A stretch of DNA of 64,000 bases from Adiantum capillus-veneris (taxonomy: Eukaryota > Streptophyta > Polypodiopsida > Polypodiales > Pteridaceae): assembly GCA_014529385.2 (NCBI GenBank), contig CM043949.1, forward strand, positions 108,931,977 to 108,995,976. The letters are read 5' to 3'. The notes beneath the pieces are model-generated. The model made no database searches. It was not told where the DNA came from and saw only the letters and a program-made list of their open reading frames with translations. This document shows, one piece after another, positions 47,641 to 58,121 of the stretch. The first letter of the stretch is position 1. Every line of letters starts with the position of its first letter. Position numbers and translations under genes: made by a program.

Positions 47641-48444
47641 AAAAACACACACTCTTTCTTGCAAAATCCCAACCTCTTACCTATGAGGTCAGTTAGCCCC
47701 TTGTGCAACCTTTGCTCTTAATAAACTGGATACCTGTTTATACAAAATCAAGCATTTTGCCTCTTGGCTTCTTTGAGTAATTAGTCCAAATTTCTTTCCA
47801 GAATCTACACTGAAATGAAAAATTTGCAAAAATTCTAAAAATTAAGTCAAAATTTTAACAAATCAACATGGTCACTTCATGTGGTTTCCTTACCTCTAGG
47901 GCTTCCCAATGATACATTGTATGACTTAAATTGATTGTCCAAAGTTTTAAGCTCAACTTGGCCAATTACCGTAGAATTTGCTTTAACTCATAGTTGATGA
48001 CTCAAACATTAACCAAAATTTTCAGATATACTCTACTAGAGTGTATGCAAGTGTACAAGCAATAATTTCTCAAATCACACACTCCGTTCTCAAGTTATGC
48101 ACACTTCTTGACCATTTAGTCACTTTTGCCATCAAAAGTCGCAATATGGCATCCAATGGCAACTTTGGCTCGTCCAAGCAACACCAAAATATAAGGTTAA
48201 CCTAACTAGTACTCCTGCAACTAACCTAAACAACAAAATAACAAAATATAAAACAACACAAAGTAAAAAGAAGTGATAGCGGGGTAGATAATAGCGAAAC
48301 TTCTGATTCTAGTTCCAACTTACCACAACCTTCTACCAAACACAATTTACAACAAGACTCAAAGTGTGGACTCAATGCACAATGCACTAAAACCAACAAC
48401 TAAGGTTGTTCTAGCCTACAAGGTAACCAAAACAGAACGCACGT
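47641..48444 (-). other. Gypsy-E leader, first part
   Basis: Non-coding AT-rich sequence between gag and the Gypsy-F insertion. It ends with acgt (48441-48444), matching acgt at 61149-61152. Confidence 0.5.
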
Positions 48445-50450
48445 TGTCGAGAAATTGCGGTCTTGCCAGGAAAGCACCGGGCTTATGGCTGTGAGAGTTT
48501 GTGAGAGAACTCAACAAAAACTATATGAAGGAGTTAAACCATAGATGCCATGAAGACTAGGGTTTGGAAAGAAGTGCAATCAAAGAAGACTCACTCTTTC
48601 TCTCTTGCACTCACACACACACAAAGAAAGAACGCAAAAGAGAATGTCAAAACAATACGAAGATGAAAACATCAAGGCTATGGTCATATCGTATCATGGG
48701 TAATATGAAAGGGTTAATGGATGAGTTAATGGCATTCAATCTTGGCTGACCAAATAGGCTACGAATTGTTCTTTGGAATTGTAGTTTTGTGCTTACCATA
48801 ATATATATATTTTGTCTAGTGATTGGGATTAATTGTGTGTATAAATCCTCTTGGTTCATAGCAAGATAACTACGCTTACATCAAAAGAAAAATTATAGTC
48901 TATGAGAGGTAGTATGATGGGATCCGGTGATAGAAGTATTTCATTGAGCCTTTCAGGACCGAAGAGAAACACTATACGTTGTTGAAAGTGTATTTTACGG
49001 CTAATCCATACGTTAATTCTAATAGATCGTACAGAGTGAAAGCGATAGAAATGATCATCATGTGGGTTATTCATCTAGGATAGTATGTGAGAAATGTAGA
49101 TATGAGAGAAGTGAAGAGATGAGAAGTTTCCCTCCCAAGCCCTATTCTTGCCCGTAAGCAATAAGGATACTGCGGGGAGAGATGTACCTGTAGCAAAGAG
49201 AACCTAGAGAGGATGAATTACTAAGAATGAGAGAGATAGGTTTGGTTAAGGAGATGAGATTAGATACATATATATATATGTTGGATTAGAGATGAAAATG
49301 AAAACAACAAGAAATCAAGAAAACATCAATGTAGAACACATCTTACTTGAAACCCTTCGGCACCATTATTGATGGGAGAGAGAAGAAGAGGGGAGAATTC
49401 AACGTTGATTGATACGCCAAGTACAACACCTTCTTTGATTAGAGTTGATCCTCCAAGGATGGCGTACAAGAATGGCTAGTTTTCCTCTAGGAGAAAGTGT
49501 AGGCTTGGGCTTATGTTAATGGGGCTAAGTACAATTAGGCATTACTACTCACTCCCTCAAGAATTCCTCTCATCAATGGCTTGAATGCTTGAGTTCCTTC
49601 CAAGGAAGAAGAGGTCCCCTTTTATAGGTGAAGGGAACCCCCAAGGGTTTACACAAGAAGACAGGAGCCAGTGTGAACAGGAATTGGAAAAGTTTGGAAA
49701 TGAGTTGTCCCTGCATGATGTGGGCAGACTGGGGTCCAGTATTTTGATCATATCTCCTCAACCGTAGCTCCAAATAAAAAAGTAAAAATATGGGCAGAAA
49801 CTTCAGCTCATTAGCTACGATTTTCATTTTAAAATCATTTTCCAATTCGGATTGGAACCTTGTGTAAAAAATTCATCAAAATAGAGTCCATTTATGGCAG
49901 CAAAAGTCTTCATGTGGTCTCCTTAGCCTTGACTTTCATTTAATTCCAAAGGACACCTCATGCCATATGAAAGCATGACATTGCTCCTTGACAAAGTTTT
50001 GTAATCATGCTTGCAATAATGCATTAAAATAAGTGTATCTTTGAAATCATGCCACCTAGTGTCCCACTAGGATTTGATTCTCTCCTAGTAGCTATTTAAA
50101 AAGAAATATAAGAAAAGTATAAAAAATACATAGAATATATATATTCGGATTTACCCTAGATATAGGACCTAGCTAGGGTGTGAAATGATAATGAAATAGT
50201 AGAAATAAAGAATCAATGCTTTTTGCTCCAAGTTAAAGAGGCGGAGCTATTGATGCTTTTCCCATAGTATTTTCTGATGGTAAAGTAAGGATATGTTACC
50301 CTTGAGAAAAATAATAGGATGAGATAGAAGGCTTATTATTATACTTAAATATGCATATGTACACTATAGGAAATATAATTATGTATCTAAAAAAATACAA
50401 GATAGATCTTGTAGCATGCGTTCCCACTATGTACGTGTCATAGCACGACA
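48445..50450 (-). repeat. Gypsy-F 3' LTR
   Basis: 2006 bp, TG...CA ends, near-identical to 59144-61148. It includes a CA-rich tract near 48609 and an AT dinucleotide run near 49268. Confidence 0.93.
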
Positions 50451-50466
50451 TCCACCCCCTCTAAAC
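50451..50466 (-). other. Polypurine tract at the Gypsy-F 3' LTR
   Basis: The minus strand reads GTTTAGAGGGGGTGGA immediately before the LTR, the expected primer for plus-strand DNA synthesis. Confidence 0.8.
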
Positions 50467-50508
50467 ATGCACATCCTCCGGTATGTGCCACATTGTCTCT
50501 TTGTAAGA

Positions 50509-53031
50509 TTAGACCTCTTGTACATCTTCCTTGTCTTCTTCTTCACTGGATGATTCCAGAGCTTCATGTTCACTTTGATCTTCACCTGTGTTTTTCTCTT
50601 CTTCCTCACCTAGTGCTGGTCTTGGTCCCATTTGATTCGTCCTTTGTGGATAGGATGGTCTTTGTCCTGTTAACCCTCCATGAGCTATGAACATCAATGT
50701 TCTTGCGTCCAAATTGTATCTCTCTTCATCAGAAGCACTTGTAATTGTTGGTATTCCAACACTCCCAATCATGCCCCATGGTTCTGGTTGTTTGGGTTCT
50801 TCTGGTGGGTAATACATAGTTGGAGACATGTGTGCACCAGATTCTTCATAATAGGCTTGAACAGGCACTAAGGCTTGTTCTTCCTGATTCTCTAAGGTTG
50901 GTGCATATCTAATTCCCACTGGTCTTGCTCCTGGTAAAGGTGGTTGTTGTCCCAATACCGGTTGCGGTCTTTCTATCCCCATAGGTCCTGGTACACTTCC
51001 CGTTGGGTATCGAGATACTGGATGTATCTGAGGTGGTGCTAATTGAGCAGGAGGTGTATACTGGCGCTCCCTTACATACCCTTTGTTGTAATAACACTCC
51101 TCTGTTGGATGATTTGTCCATTTTTGTTCAATAGCACACCATTTCAGTGTTTTTGGCAATGGTTTTTGGTATGGTGCCATCCTTTTTAGAGCATCTTCTA
51201 TCATTTTCTCTACATTTGGCATGGTTGTTGTTTGAACATTCTTTTTAGTGGTAGTCTCGCTCGCTACGGAGAAGGAGCTACTAGATGCAAAATCTGCATC
51301 CGCTGACACCTCTCCATAAACCGTACAGTTATCCACTAAGTACAATGCCTCTCTCGTTACTTGCTCGAAACTTGTACAAGCTTTCAAGTGCAAGTCCTTC
51401 TTGAGAGTGTCGTTCCTTAGTCCCTCAATAAAGAGAACAGATAGTCTGTCATCTTGTGGTCGTTCACGTACTGGGCATCTCTCAATGTATTGTTTGAAGC
51501 GAAGTGAAGCTTCCTTCACTTTTTCGTGTTCTCTCTGTTTAAAAGCATATATTTGTGAGACCGTATTGTGCTTAATCCCTCGTTTTGAGAATTCCTCAGC
51601 AAACTCTCTTAGCAAATGGTCAATGTCATGGAATCCCCCTATGTTCATTGGTTGAAACCATGTCAATGCAGTACCTTCTAGAGTAAGACCAAATCCCTCG
51701 TATTGTGTATGGAAATCTATTATTTGCTCAGCTCTTAAGACTTGCTTAAAGAGTGACACATGTGCATACGGATCTCCTGAACCACCATACTTCTTTGGCA
51801 TACACTTGGCTACTTGAGATGGTCTCATACGTCTATGATCTGCTACCAATCTCATTGCTCCTGTGTCTCGGCTAAAGCTTTCTCTAGCATCATGGACTTC
51901 ATGGGTTACCCTTGTCGGTTCCTCTGCCCTGAATCTACTACTGGGAGGTAAATGTGATGGTTCCGCTTCAAACCTTGGACCTGGAGTGGTATAGGTGGGG
52001 ATTGGAACTGCACTACCTCGATTCGTCTCCATTGACTCTCTGGAATGTAATGATCCCATTGGTCCGAGCTTCGAGTCCCAAGGTTGACTGAAAGAGTCAG
52101 CAACCTGAGTTCTTTGTCCTCTTGTTGTCATTGAGTTTTGCACTCCAGTTGTTGGTGCTGGTCTATGTGAGCTAGAAGTAACATAATACTGATGTAGTGG
52201 TCCCCCAAAGTATGTATATCCTTCTAATTCTTTCTTGCCCATTGTTGAGTATTGCCTGCCATACTTATCGTAAGCGGCAATTTTCACTTCCGATCCCTCT
52301 GTGTAGGTAAAGACATAGAGTCTTTTTTTGTCTGTCAACTCTCCGGTGTAGGGTTCTTCACATCTATAATAGAGATCTTGCTCCCCATTATTATATTTGT
52401 ATAGCCCCACATAGATGTTATCAGTGTTGATCCTTGTAGTTTCATTCTCTCTTCTTAACCTCGCATTAGGGAAGTTCATTATTGGTGCTTTCTCCTCGAG
52501 TTCTTCATCTATTTTGGCTTTGGTGCCCATCAATCCCCACTTGTCCACAATGTTAGGGTTTAGGACTACCAAGTACATGGTACCCTCGTCATCTAGATAT
52601 CTATCTCCGCTATAGCTCACAGGCACTAAGTCCTTGAACTCACTAGGTCTCTCTTCTATCTTTACACAATAGCGGTCCATTCCATCTTTGTAGATCTTGG
52701 TACCTTGCTCATTGTCGTACTGGTATTTTACGAACAATAGCTTCATGGTGGCGGAAGGGTTTGATGATCCTGCTGCCATATTTTCTCTGTTGTTCAGGTT
52801 CAAGTGTTCCAAGTATTCGGTGAAAATCTCGTAAGATCTCTCCGAAGAAGTATCAGAGACACTTCCTTCAAAGATCGGCTCTAATGGCTGCACCCAACTT
52901 TGGTTTACACTTCCCTCGGTTGATATGACACTTGCTGGTTCCCCTTGTTTTGGTTGATTATTCCGGAGATTCCTGCCCGATCTCAAATTCATCAATTCCC
53001 CTAAAGGACTGTAACTTTTCCGTCTCGGCAA
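50509..53031 (-). CDS. Gypsy-G gag-like protein, 840 residues, open
   Basis: The start codon at 53031 gives MPRRKSYSPLGELMNLRSGR. A beta-rich N-terminal part (RLYVFTYTEGSEVKIAAYDK) is followed by a retrotransposon gag domain (MPKKYGGSGDPYAHVSLFKQ, YEGFGLTLEGTALTWFQPM, REFAEEFSKRGIKHNTVSQI, RERPQDDRLSVLFIEGLRN). The Pro-rich C-terminus ends in an acidic tail (LESSSEEEDKEDVQEV). It looks whole as a gag frame. It would form the particle shell around element RNA; the large N-terminal domain is unusual and I do not recognise it. No zinc knuckle is seen beyond a CAIEQKW...ECYYNKG segment. Confidence 0.8.
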   Translation of the reverse strand: MPRRKSYSPLGELMNLRSGRNLRNNQPKQGEPASVISTEGSVNQSWVQPLEPIFEGSVSDTSSERSYEIFTEYLEHLNLNNRENMAAGSSNPSATMKLLFVKYQYDNEQGTKIYKDGMDRYCVKIEERPSEFKDLVPVSYSGDRYLDDEGTMYLVVLNPNIVDKWGLMGTKAKIDEELEEKAPIMNFPNARLRRENETTRINTDNIYVGLYKYNNGEQDLYYRCEEPYTGELTDKKRLYVFTYTEGSEVKIAAYDKYGRQYSTMGKKELEGYTYFGGPLHQYYVTSSSHRPAPTTGVQNSMTTRGQRTQVADSFSQPWDSKLGPMGSLHSRESMETNRGSAVPIPTYTTPGPRFEAEPSHLPPSSRFRAEEPTRVTHEVHDARESFSRDTGAMRLVADHRRMRPSQVAKCMPKKYGGSGDPYAHVSLFKQVLRAEQIIDFHTQYEGFGLTLEGTALTWFQPMNIGGFHDIDHLLREFAEEFSKRGIKHNTVSQIYAFKQREHEKVKEASLRFKQYIERCPVRERPQDDRLSVLFIEGLRNDTLKKDLHLKACTSFEQVTREALYLVDNCTVYGEVSADADFASSSSFSVASETTTKKNVQTTTMPNVEKMIEDALKRMAPYQKPLPKTLKWCAIEQKWTNHPTEECYYNKGYVRERQYTPPAQLAPPQIHPVSRYPTGSVPGPMGIERPQPVLGQQPPLPGARPVGIRYAPTLENQEEQALVPVQAYYEESGAHMSPTMYYPPEEPKQPEPWGMIGSVGIPTITSASDEERYNLDARTLMFIAHGGLTGQRPSYPQRTNQMGPRPALGEEEEKNTGEDQSEHEALESSSEEEDKEDVQEV

Positions 53032-54116
53032 TTTGTTTTCCCCAAGTTTTTGTGGTCAGAATTGATCCAAACTGACTGATACTTGGTCAATTGTTTAATC
53101 TTGTCAGTTGGACAACTTCTGTTTCATCAAGTGAGAATTTTGTCGCAGTTATGCTGAAAAAGACATTATACGCGTATGATGTTTTTTTCATCAATTTTGG
53201 TCCAAACTTGATATTTATGCTTCCTACAGTGTTTGTAACAATCTTGTCAGGTCAGATTTCAAAAATAAGCAGTGGAAGTGCCAAAAGACATTATACGCGT
53301 ATGATGTCTTTTGTCCCAGATTTTGACTATTTTTTGTTTTAAGCCTTCTCCAATGTTTATAATTGAGTTTCAAGTGTTTTTGTCAGGTTTGAATGTAAAA
53401 ACAAGATTTGAATCCAAAATTTCATATTCTTTGCGTTTCTTGGACTCCGACTTGTCTTTTTGGGTTTCTTTGAGTGTTAATGCTCTTGTTTTAAGTTGAT
53501 CTTAGGGTAAAACCCCCCTTCTAAACACTCTGGCAATGTCAAATTTTCAATTTTAGTCTCTGTTTAGGTCCTAAGACATCATACGCGTATGATGTCTAAA
53601 GTTGCAGATTTCCAGTTTTTCAGCACGGAACTCTTCCAATAGCTCTTTTAAGTGCTCAGCAACAATCAGTTACACAGAAAATTTTTCTGAACTTTGTTTA
53701 TTGCATATTTCACTACCAAAGCGACTTTTTCAGTGATCTAACATGCAATCAAACACATCAAGCAAATAGAACACCAATTGATAGCTCTAGATCAGGATCA
53801 AATCAGGCCCTACCTAAGCTACTTCTAATCATAAAATGGATTTTTTGCAATTGAAAATATAAAGAGATTTACTACCACACAAGGAGTAGCAAATGCTTTT
53901 TATGTCAACAACCACTTAAACACCATCAAAAACAATCTAATCTAAGCTAAACTAAAAATACTGTCAACACGGAAGACCCAGGAATACCCCACTTCCTAGT
54001 ATCTCTCGAGACCTTCGGAGTCCACCACTCCTAGATCTTTTCTAACTAAAGTATACAAAGTAGTTTATACGACTCACCTCGTAGGATTAGTCTAAGGTCA
54101 CCTACTTAGGGCTCTC
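53032..54116 (-). other. Gypsy-G leader with three palindromic sites
   Basis: Non-coding, between primer site and gag. It contains three 22-24-bp palindromes centred on ACGCGT (53160-53182, 53286-53309 and 53574-53597). Confidence 0.85.
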
Positions 54117-54134
54117 GTCCCCGGCAGCGGCGCC
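54117..54134 (-). other. Gypsy-G primer-binding site
   Basis: The minus strand reads TGGCGCCGCTGCCGGGGA just inside the LTR. It is close to the TGGCGCCGTTGCCGGGGA type that many plant Tat/Athila-branch elements use with tRNA-Asp. Confidence 0.8.
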
Positions 54135-54137
54135 AAA

Positions 54138-55068
54138 TGTTAAGGCGGTTACGCCGCTAGCGGAAGCTAAATAGCGAGAACTCAACCAACAACAGAATTT
54201 GTCAGACGAGGACGGAGCTTGACCCGCAAGCGCATGGAAACAACTAGGTGGGTGTCAAATCACCTACTTGACCTTCTAATGACAATCACTACTAAGGAAA
54301 TCAAATCTAAGTTCTAAAATACGCAAGTGACTGAAATGCGTACTACGAACGAATGCTATACGAAACAGGATCTAGAATCATTGAATCGATCTCAAACTCA
54401 AGGGGAAGTCTATACACTAGGTAAGAACAACACCCTAAAGACTTGAACTGCAAAATCAACCTATAACCACTCCGTGCGGCAAACGCGTATGAAGACAGGC
54501 CGAAAAATACAGGTGACCGAAACTTGACCCCGATGGTACTAATGTGTAGCTCTACTCGTTGTGGTTCTATAGATATGCTGCACGCTCTATTCCGACACAC
54601 AAGTTGGAAGAAAACTCACATCGAAGCTCGTAGGAACTTACCACACGTAGAAGCCGATAGCGCGCACTCTTGGTATTTGTGCGTAGCTCTCACCGTTGCT
54701 AACACAATGGCGGTGTCGCTTCTCCAATGGCGGCCCCGTAGCTCGCGTAGCAAGAAGATAAGACTCTCTCTCTCTCTCTCAGACACAGTCACGGCGCTCA
54801 AAAACTCACTTTGATTAATAATTGAATCTCCTTTAGGTTACAAAACTTTGGCTTATATACCTCAGCCTTGGAGGTGAGAACATCTCTAATTATTTACATC
54901 AACCGGTGAAATTACTTCGGGATTATAAGCTGGAAACTCAATTGAGTCCCGTTACTTAATGAATGGCTCAAATCAAAATTAATGTCGGAAAGACATTTAT
55001 TACAATCAATGGTTACAAAATGATGGGTGTGAGCAAAAATGTGGGTGTGATCCTCTACTGGCTCAACA
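54138..55068 (-). repeat. Gypsy-G 5' LTR
   Basis: 931 bp with TGTT...AACA ends on the minus strand and the primer site directly inside. A short direct duplication (gttgagccag-agagga) marks its junction with the Gypsy-F pol frame. Confidence 0.8.
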
Positions 55069-56641
55069 CTTCCTCTGCTGGCTCAACACACTCATAGTCT
55101 ACCTTTCTCAAAGTCGTTGCTGACTGGAGTAACTCCTTTAGCTTTTTCATGGATTTTACATGTGCTTCTGTCCATTTAAACTTTTGATTCTTTCTAAGCA
55201 GCTGATAAAGAGGATCAGCTACATGTGCATAATGTGGAATCCAAATAACATAGAAGACACATGCTCCCAGAAACCTTCTAACCTCAGTGATGCTAGTGCA
55301 TGTTTCTTTCATTCTTTGGATGGCATCTACCTTTGATGGACAAGGTTTCCTACCATATGGCCCGCACATGTGCCCCACAATGAGCACTTCTTTGACACCA
55401 AACATAGACTTTTTCCCTAACAATGTAAGATTCACTTCTTCCAACCTAGACAAAATTTTATCACAATCATTTATGTGATTTACCACAAACCTGCGACATC
55501 CCTTGAGATCCAAAGCTTCATCTTTGTCACTTTCTTCACATCCTTTGATAGGCAAATCATCAATGAAAGGCATTGTGATTTGAGGAATAAAGTCACGTAA
55601 GACCTTATTCATCCCATTCATCATATGTGCAACCGAGTTGGTTGCTCCCTGTGGCAAGGTACACATCCTTACCAAACCCAAAGGTGTCCTCATGGTTGTC
55701 AAGTCTCTGCTTTCGATTGCAAGCTGAAATTGATCATACCCTGAGTAGAGATCCCCCATTGAGTAGATTGCCCTCCCTGCAAATGCCTCTGCAAATTCAT
55801 CCACAATTGGACCTGTACCTACATTTCTAATTGTCACCTTGTTCACTGGTTGCATATCTTGGATGAAGCGTAGAGAACCATTCTTCTTTGGAACTGTGAA
55901 CCACCTGTTTGAGTATGGAGCACAAGAAGGCTCCAAGATTCCCATTTTGATTTTCTCATTCAGTAGCTCTACTAACTTTGGCAAATGAGCCTTTGGAACC
56001 GGAATAGGTCGCAGATTCCAAGGCACATGAGGTATTGTGAAAATTACCATAGGAGCTACAATATAAGGATCAACACATCCTATCTCATGTGACTCAAATG
56101 CAAAAGCCTTACCATGCTTTGAAAGCATTTCTTTGAAGCACTTTGTCTCCTCCTCTGTTAGAAACTCCTCGCAACCAATCTGCAACTCTTGAAAGGACTC
56201 CTTTGTGAAGGTATGCCCGATCTTTTTAGGATTCCGCAAACTTGGTTGTAAAGAAGCCTGTTCAATATTTTCCCTGTTGTTGGGTGGTAAGGGTGAAGCT
56301 ACTGGTTTCACCTTCTTTGCTACACTCTTGTATTTAGTTTCAACATGGACTTCTGGGCCTACTGTTTGTCTTTCTTTAAAGGCTTCTATTACTTGATACA
56401 TTTCCATAGAGCAAACTTCCACAACTTCATTTTCAAGATGCAAACTAGACCTCATTATAGCATCAAGCTCACCCATAGTATCTACAAAAGAAACTTGTTC
56501 ACACAAACCCAAAACATTTTCAGTAGGCTTTAGCAACCCACTCTTTTTCATGCCTATTTGTACATTATGCACATATTGCCTCTCATATCTCTTCAAATCT
56601 TCAAGTTTTGTAAAACATACTGATCCACTCTTTGTTACCAA
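55055..56641 (-). CDS. Gypsy-F reverse transcriptase and start of RNase H (open frame)
   Basis: The open stretch of 528 residues includes LRPIPVPKAHLPKLVELLNE, KKNGSLRFIQDMQPVNKVTI, GPIVDEFAEAFAGRAIYSMG, DLYSGYDQFQLAIESRDLTT, the box region MPFIDDLPIKGC, and KPCPSKVDAIQRMKETCTSI of the connection domain. The wording QDMQPVN...DEFAEAFAGR...DL-x-x-GYDQ...FIDD resembles, from memory, gypsy pol proteins common in basidiomycete fungi more than the usual plant chromovirus or Tat forms. The frame ends at the Gypsy-G LTR. Confidence 0.88.
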   Translation of the reverse strand: MVTKSGSVCFTKLEDLKRYERQYVHNVQIGMKKSGLLKPTENVLGLCEQVSFVDTMGELDAIMRSSLHLENEVVEVCSMEMYQVIEAFKERQTVGPEVHVETKYKSVAKKVKPVASPLPPNNRENIEQASLQPSLRNPKKIGHTFTKESFQELQIGCEEFLTEEETKCFKEMLSKHGKAFAFESHEIGCVDPYIVAPMVIFTIPHVPWNLRPIPVPKAHLPKLVELLNEKIKMGILEPSCAPYSNRWFTVPKKNGSLRFIQDMQPVNKVTIRNVGTGPIVDEFAEAFAGRAIYSMGDLYSGYDQFQLAIESRDLTTMRTPLGLVRMCTLPQGATNSVAHMMNGMNKVLRDFIPQITMPFIDDLPIKGCEESDKDEALDLKGCRRFVVNHINDCDKILSRLEEVNLTLLGKKSMFGVKEVLIVGHMCGPYGRKPCPSKVDAIQRMKETCTSITEVRRFLGACVFYVIWIPHYAHVADPLYQLLRKNQKFKWTEAHVKSMKKLKELLQSATTLRKVDYECVEPAEEVLSQ

Positions 56642-56934
56642 GGAGCTCGTTGAAAATGCTTCACCTATTTTTGGATCAGGCGAGACCCTTTTTCTTTCTG
56701 TACCACTGCAATCCCGCTTTACAATGGTACATGGCCAAAACCCATCATTTCTCTATGATCATGAAACTCTTTGCTCACCTTTGGTAGAGGATGTTCTCTG
56801 AGGTTGTCACGATTTCTTTCATGGTTTACACAAACTGTGAGGAATTGGACAGCACGTTTACCATCTTTGCTACGTATCCTAGCATATGCTGAACCATCGT
56901 CCATTACCTTTGTTTCCATTCGAACTCCCACAAT

Positions 56935-57366
56935 TTAGGGTTGTCCAAGGATGAGATGATATGAAGATGTATCCTGTACAAAGAAGTTTTGGTCAATCTT
57001 TACATCACCTATTGTTACCTTCACACCTGGACATGCTGCATACAATTCACCGGATGAATTGTTTGCCACTTTTACCATCCAGCCATGATCTGTGTCCATC
57101 GGCCATTTGCACTTGTTGTAGAGACTCTTTGACATTATGTTTATTTCTGAACCATGGTCAATCAAGGCAACAAATGGCTCTTCAAGATCACCTACCTTGA
57201 CCAAAGTTTCTGTAGTAGCCCTTGCCCAATGACTTCGTGAATAGTAACTCCTAGGAATATCTTCAACTTCTTCATCATCATTTGAGAAATACACTTGCTT
57301 CACTCTCCCACTAGATTGGTAGCATCCTACCACAGCTCCATCATTCTCCTTATTTTGCAGTTGCAT
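56935..57366 (-). CDS. Gypsy-F aspartic protease region
   Basis: PFVALIDHGSEINIMSKSLY carries the retropepsin-type active-site region, followed by KVTIGDVKIDQNFFV and the closing SSYHLILGQP (D-x-I-L-G-x-P type). It stands between gag and reverse transcriptase and would cut the polyprotein. Confidence 0.8.
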   Translation of the reverse strand: MQLQNKENDGAVVGCYQSSGRVKQVYFSNDDEEVEDIPRSYYSRSHWARATTETLVKVGDLEEPFVALIDHGSEINIMSKSLYNKCKWPMDTDHGWMVKVANNSSGELYAACPGVKVTIGDVKIDQNFFVQDTSSYHLILGQP

Positions 57367-57399
57367 CCCTTGTGTCTTTGAGGTTTCCCCTTCAACCTA

Positions 57400-58085
57400 T
57401 GGACGAGAAACTTCAGCAAGGGTTTGCCTCTTTCTCTTGATGATGTCAATGATCTCCTCATGGAATTCACGCTTTGCAATGCCAAGAACTTCTCCCAGAG
57501 TAAACTCAATCTTGCTATTCAAGATCCTTTCCTCCAATACTTTCTTTAAATCTGTAGCAACCTCAATATCAAATTGTAGTTTATAAGTTGGGCCTTTTGT
57601 TTTACCTTTTGTTGGCTCTTTCTTCTTTCCTGTTGTAGACTCCTCCATGAGGACTTCAGGTGGAGATGCTCCTTGTGTTGAGGGTGTTTGAGAAGGCATT
57701 GAGTCGCTTCTTCCCCCACTTCTAGAAGCTCTTTTTGATGGTCCTTCATCAGCATTCTCACGTCTGTGCTTTCTACAATTGCCTCATTTTGTTGGCATTT
57801 TGTAATGTAGGCATGCACTGACAATGAGTCCACTGGATCATTCCATCCTGTTTCTAGACGTATGCAATCACCTGCTTCATGTAGAATCTCTTTTGTAAGC
57901 TTTCCCTTTTTAGCTAATTGCATGACATTTGGCCAAATTTGACCATGATGGTCACTCACTTCTTCATCACAAAAATGTTCAATTTTTACTCCATAAGTAG
58001 CTGCCTCAACTGAAGAGGTGGCATGCTTGGTTGCCATATCTTCAACTAAGGTTTGCATTCCCCCCTTCCCAAAGTTAGTTCTCAA
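57400..58085 (-). CDS. Gypsy-F region between gag and protease
   Basis: Open stretches such as GDCIRLETGWNDPVDSLSVH and a Lys-rich segment before the protease. Probably part of the polyprotein linker. There is no recognised domain, and more than one frame is used. Confidence 0.4.
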
Positions 58086-58121
58086 GGGTAGACCTGTCTC
58101 TCTTAAGTGGATTTTACCATC

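Larger units (their letters stand above)
50467..55068 (-). mobile_element. Gypsy-G: Ty3/gypsy 5' portion (LTR, primer site, leader, gag) within Gypsy-F
   Basis: The LTR (54138-55068) on the minus strand begins TGTTGAGCCAGTAGAGG and ends CGCCTTAACA. A tRNA-Asp-type primer site follows, then a leader of about 1.1 kb with three palindromes, and a long uninterrupted gag frame (53031-50509). After gag comes the Gypsy-F polypurine tract; no Gypsy-G pol or second LTR was found. So only its 5' part is present. It is related to Gypsy-E through gag and primer-site type. Confidence 0.75.

Noticed and set aside
48647-49074. Frames with SLFGQPRLNAINSSINPFIL and LFGPERLNEILLSPDPIIL resembling a plastid ycf-type sequence
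   Set aside because: I considered an organellar DNA fragment. The two frames do look alike and the style is plastid-like, but they are part of both Gypsy-F LTRs and I cannot confirm the match, so no plastid insertion is called.
49557-49845. Short frames inside the Gypsy-F LTRs, repeated at 60254-60542
   Set aside because: They are identical in both LTRs, have no promoter-start logic and lie in LTR sequence, so they are unlikely to be genes.
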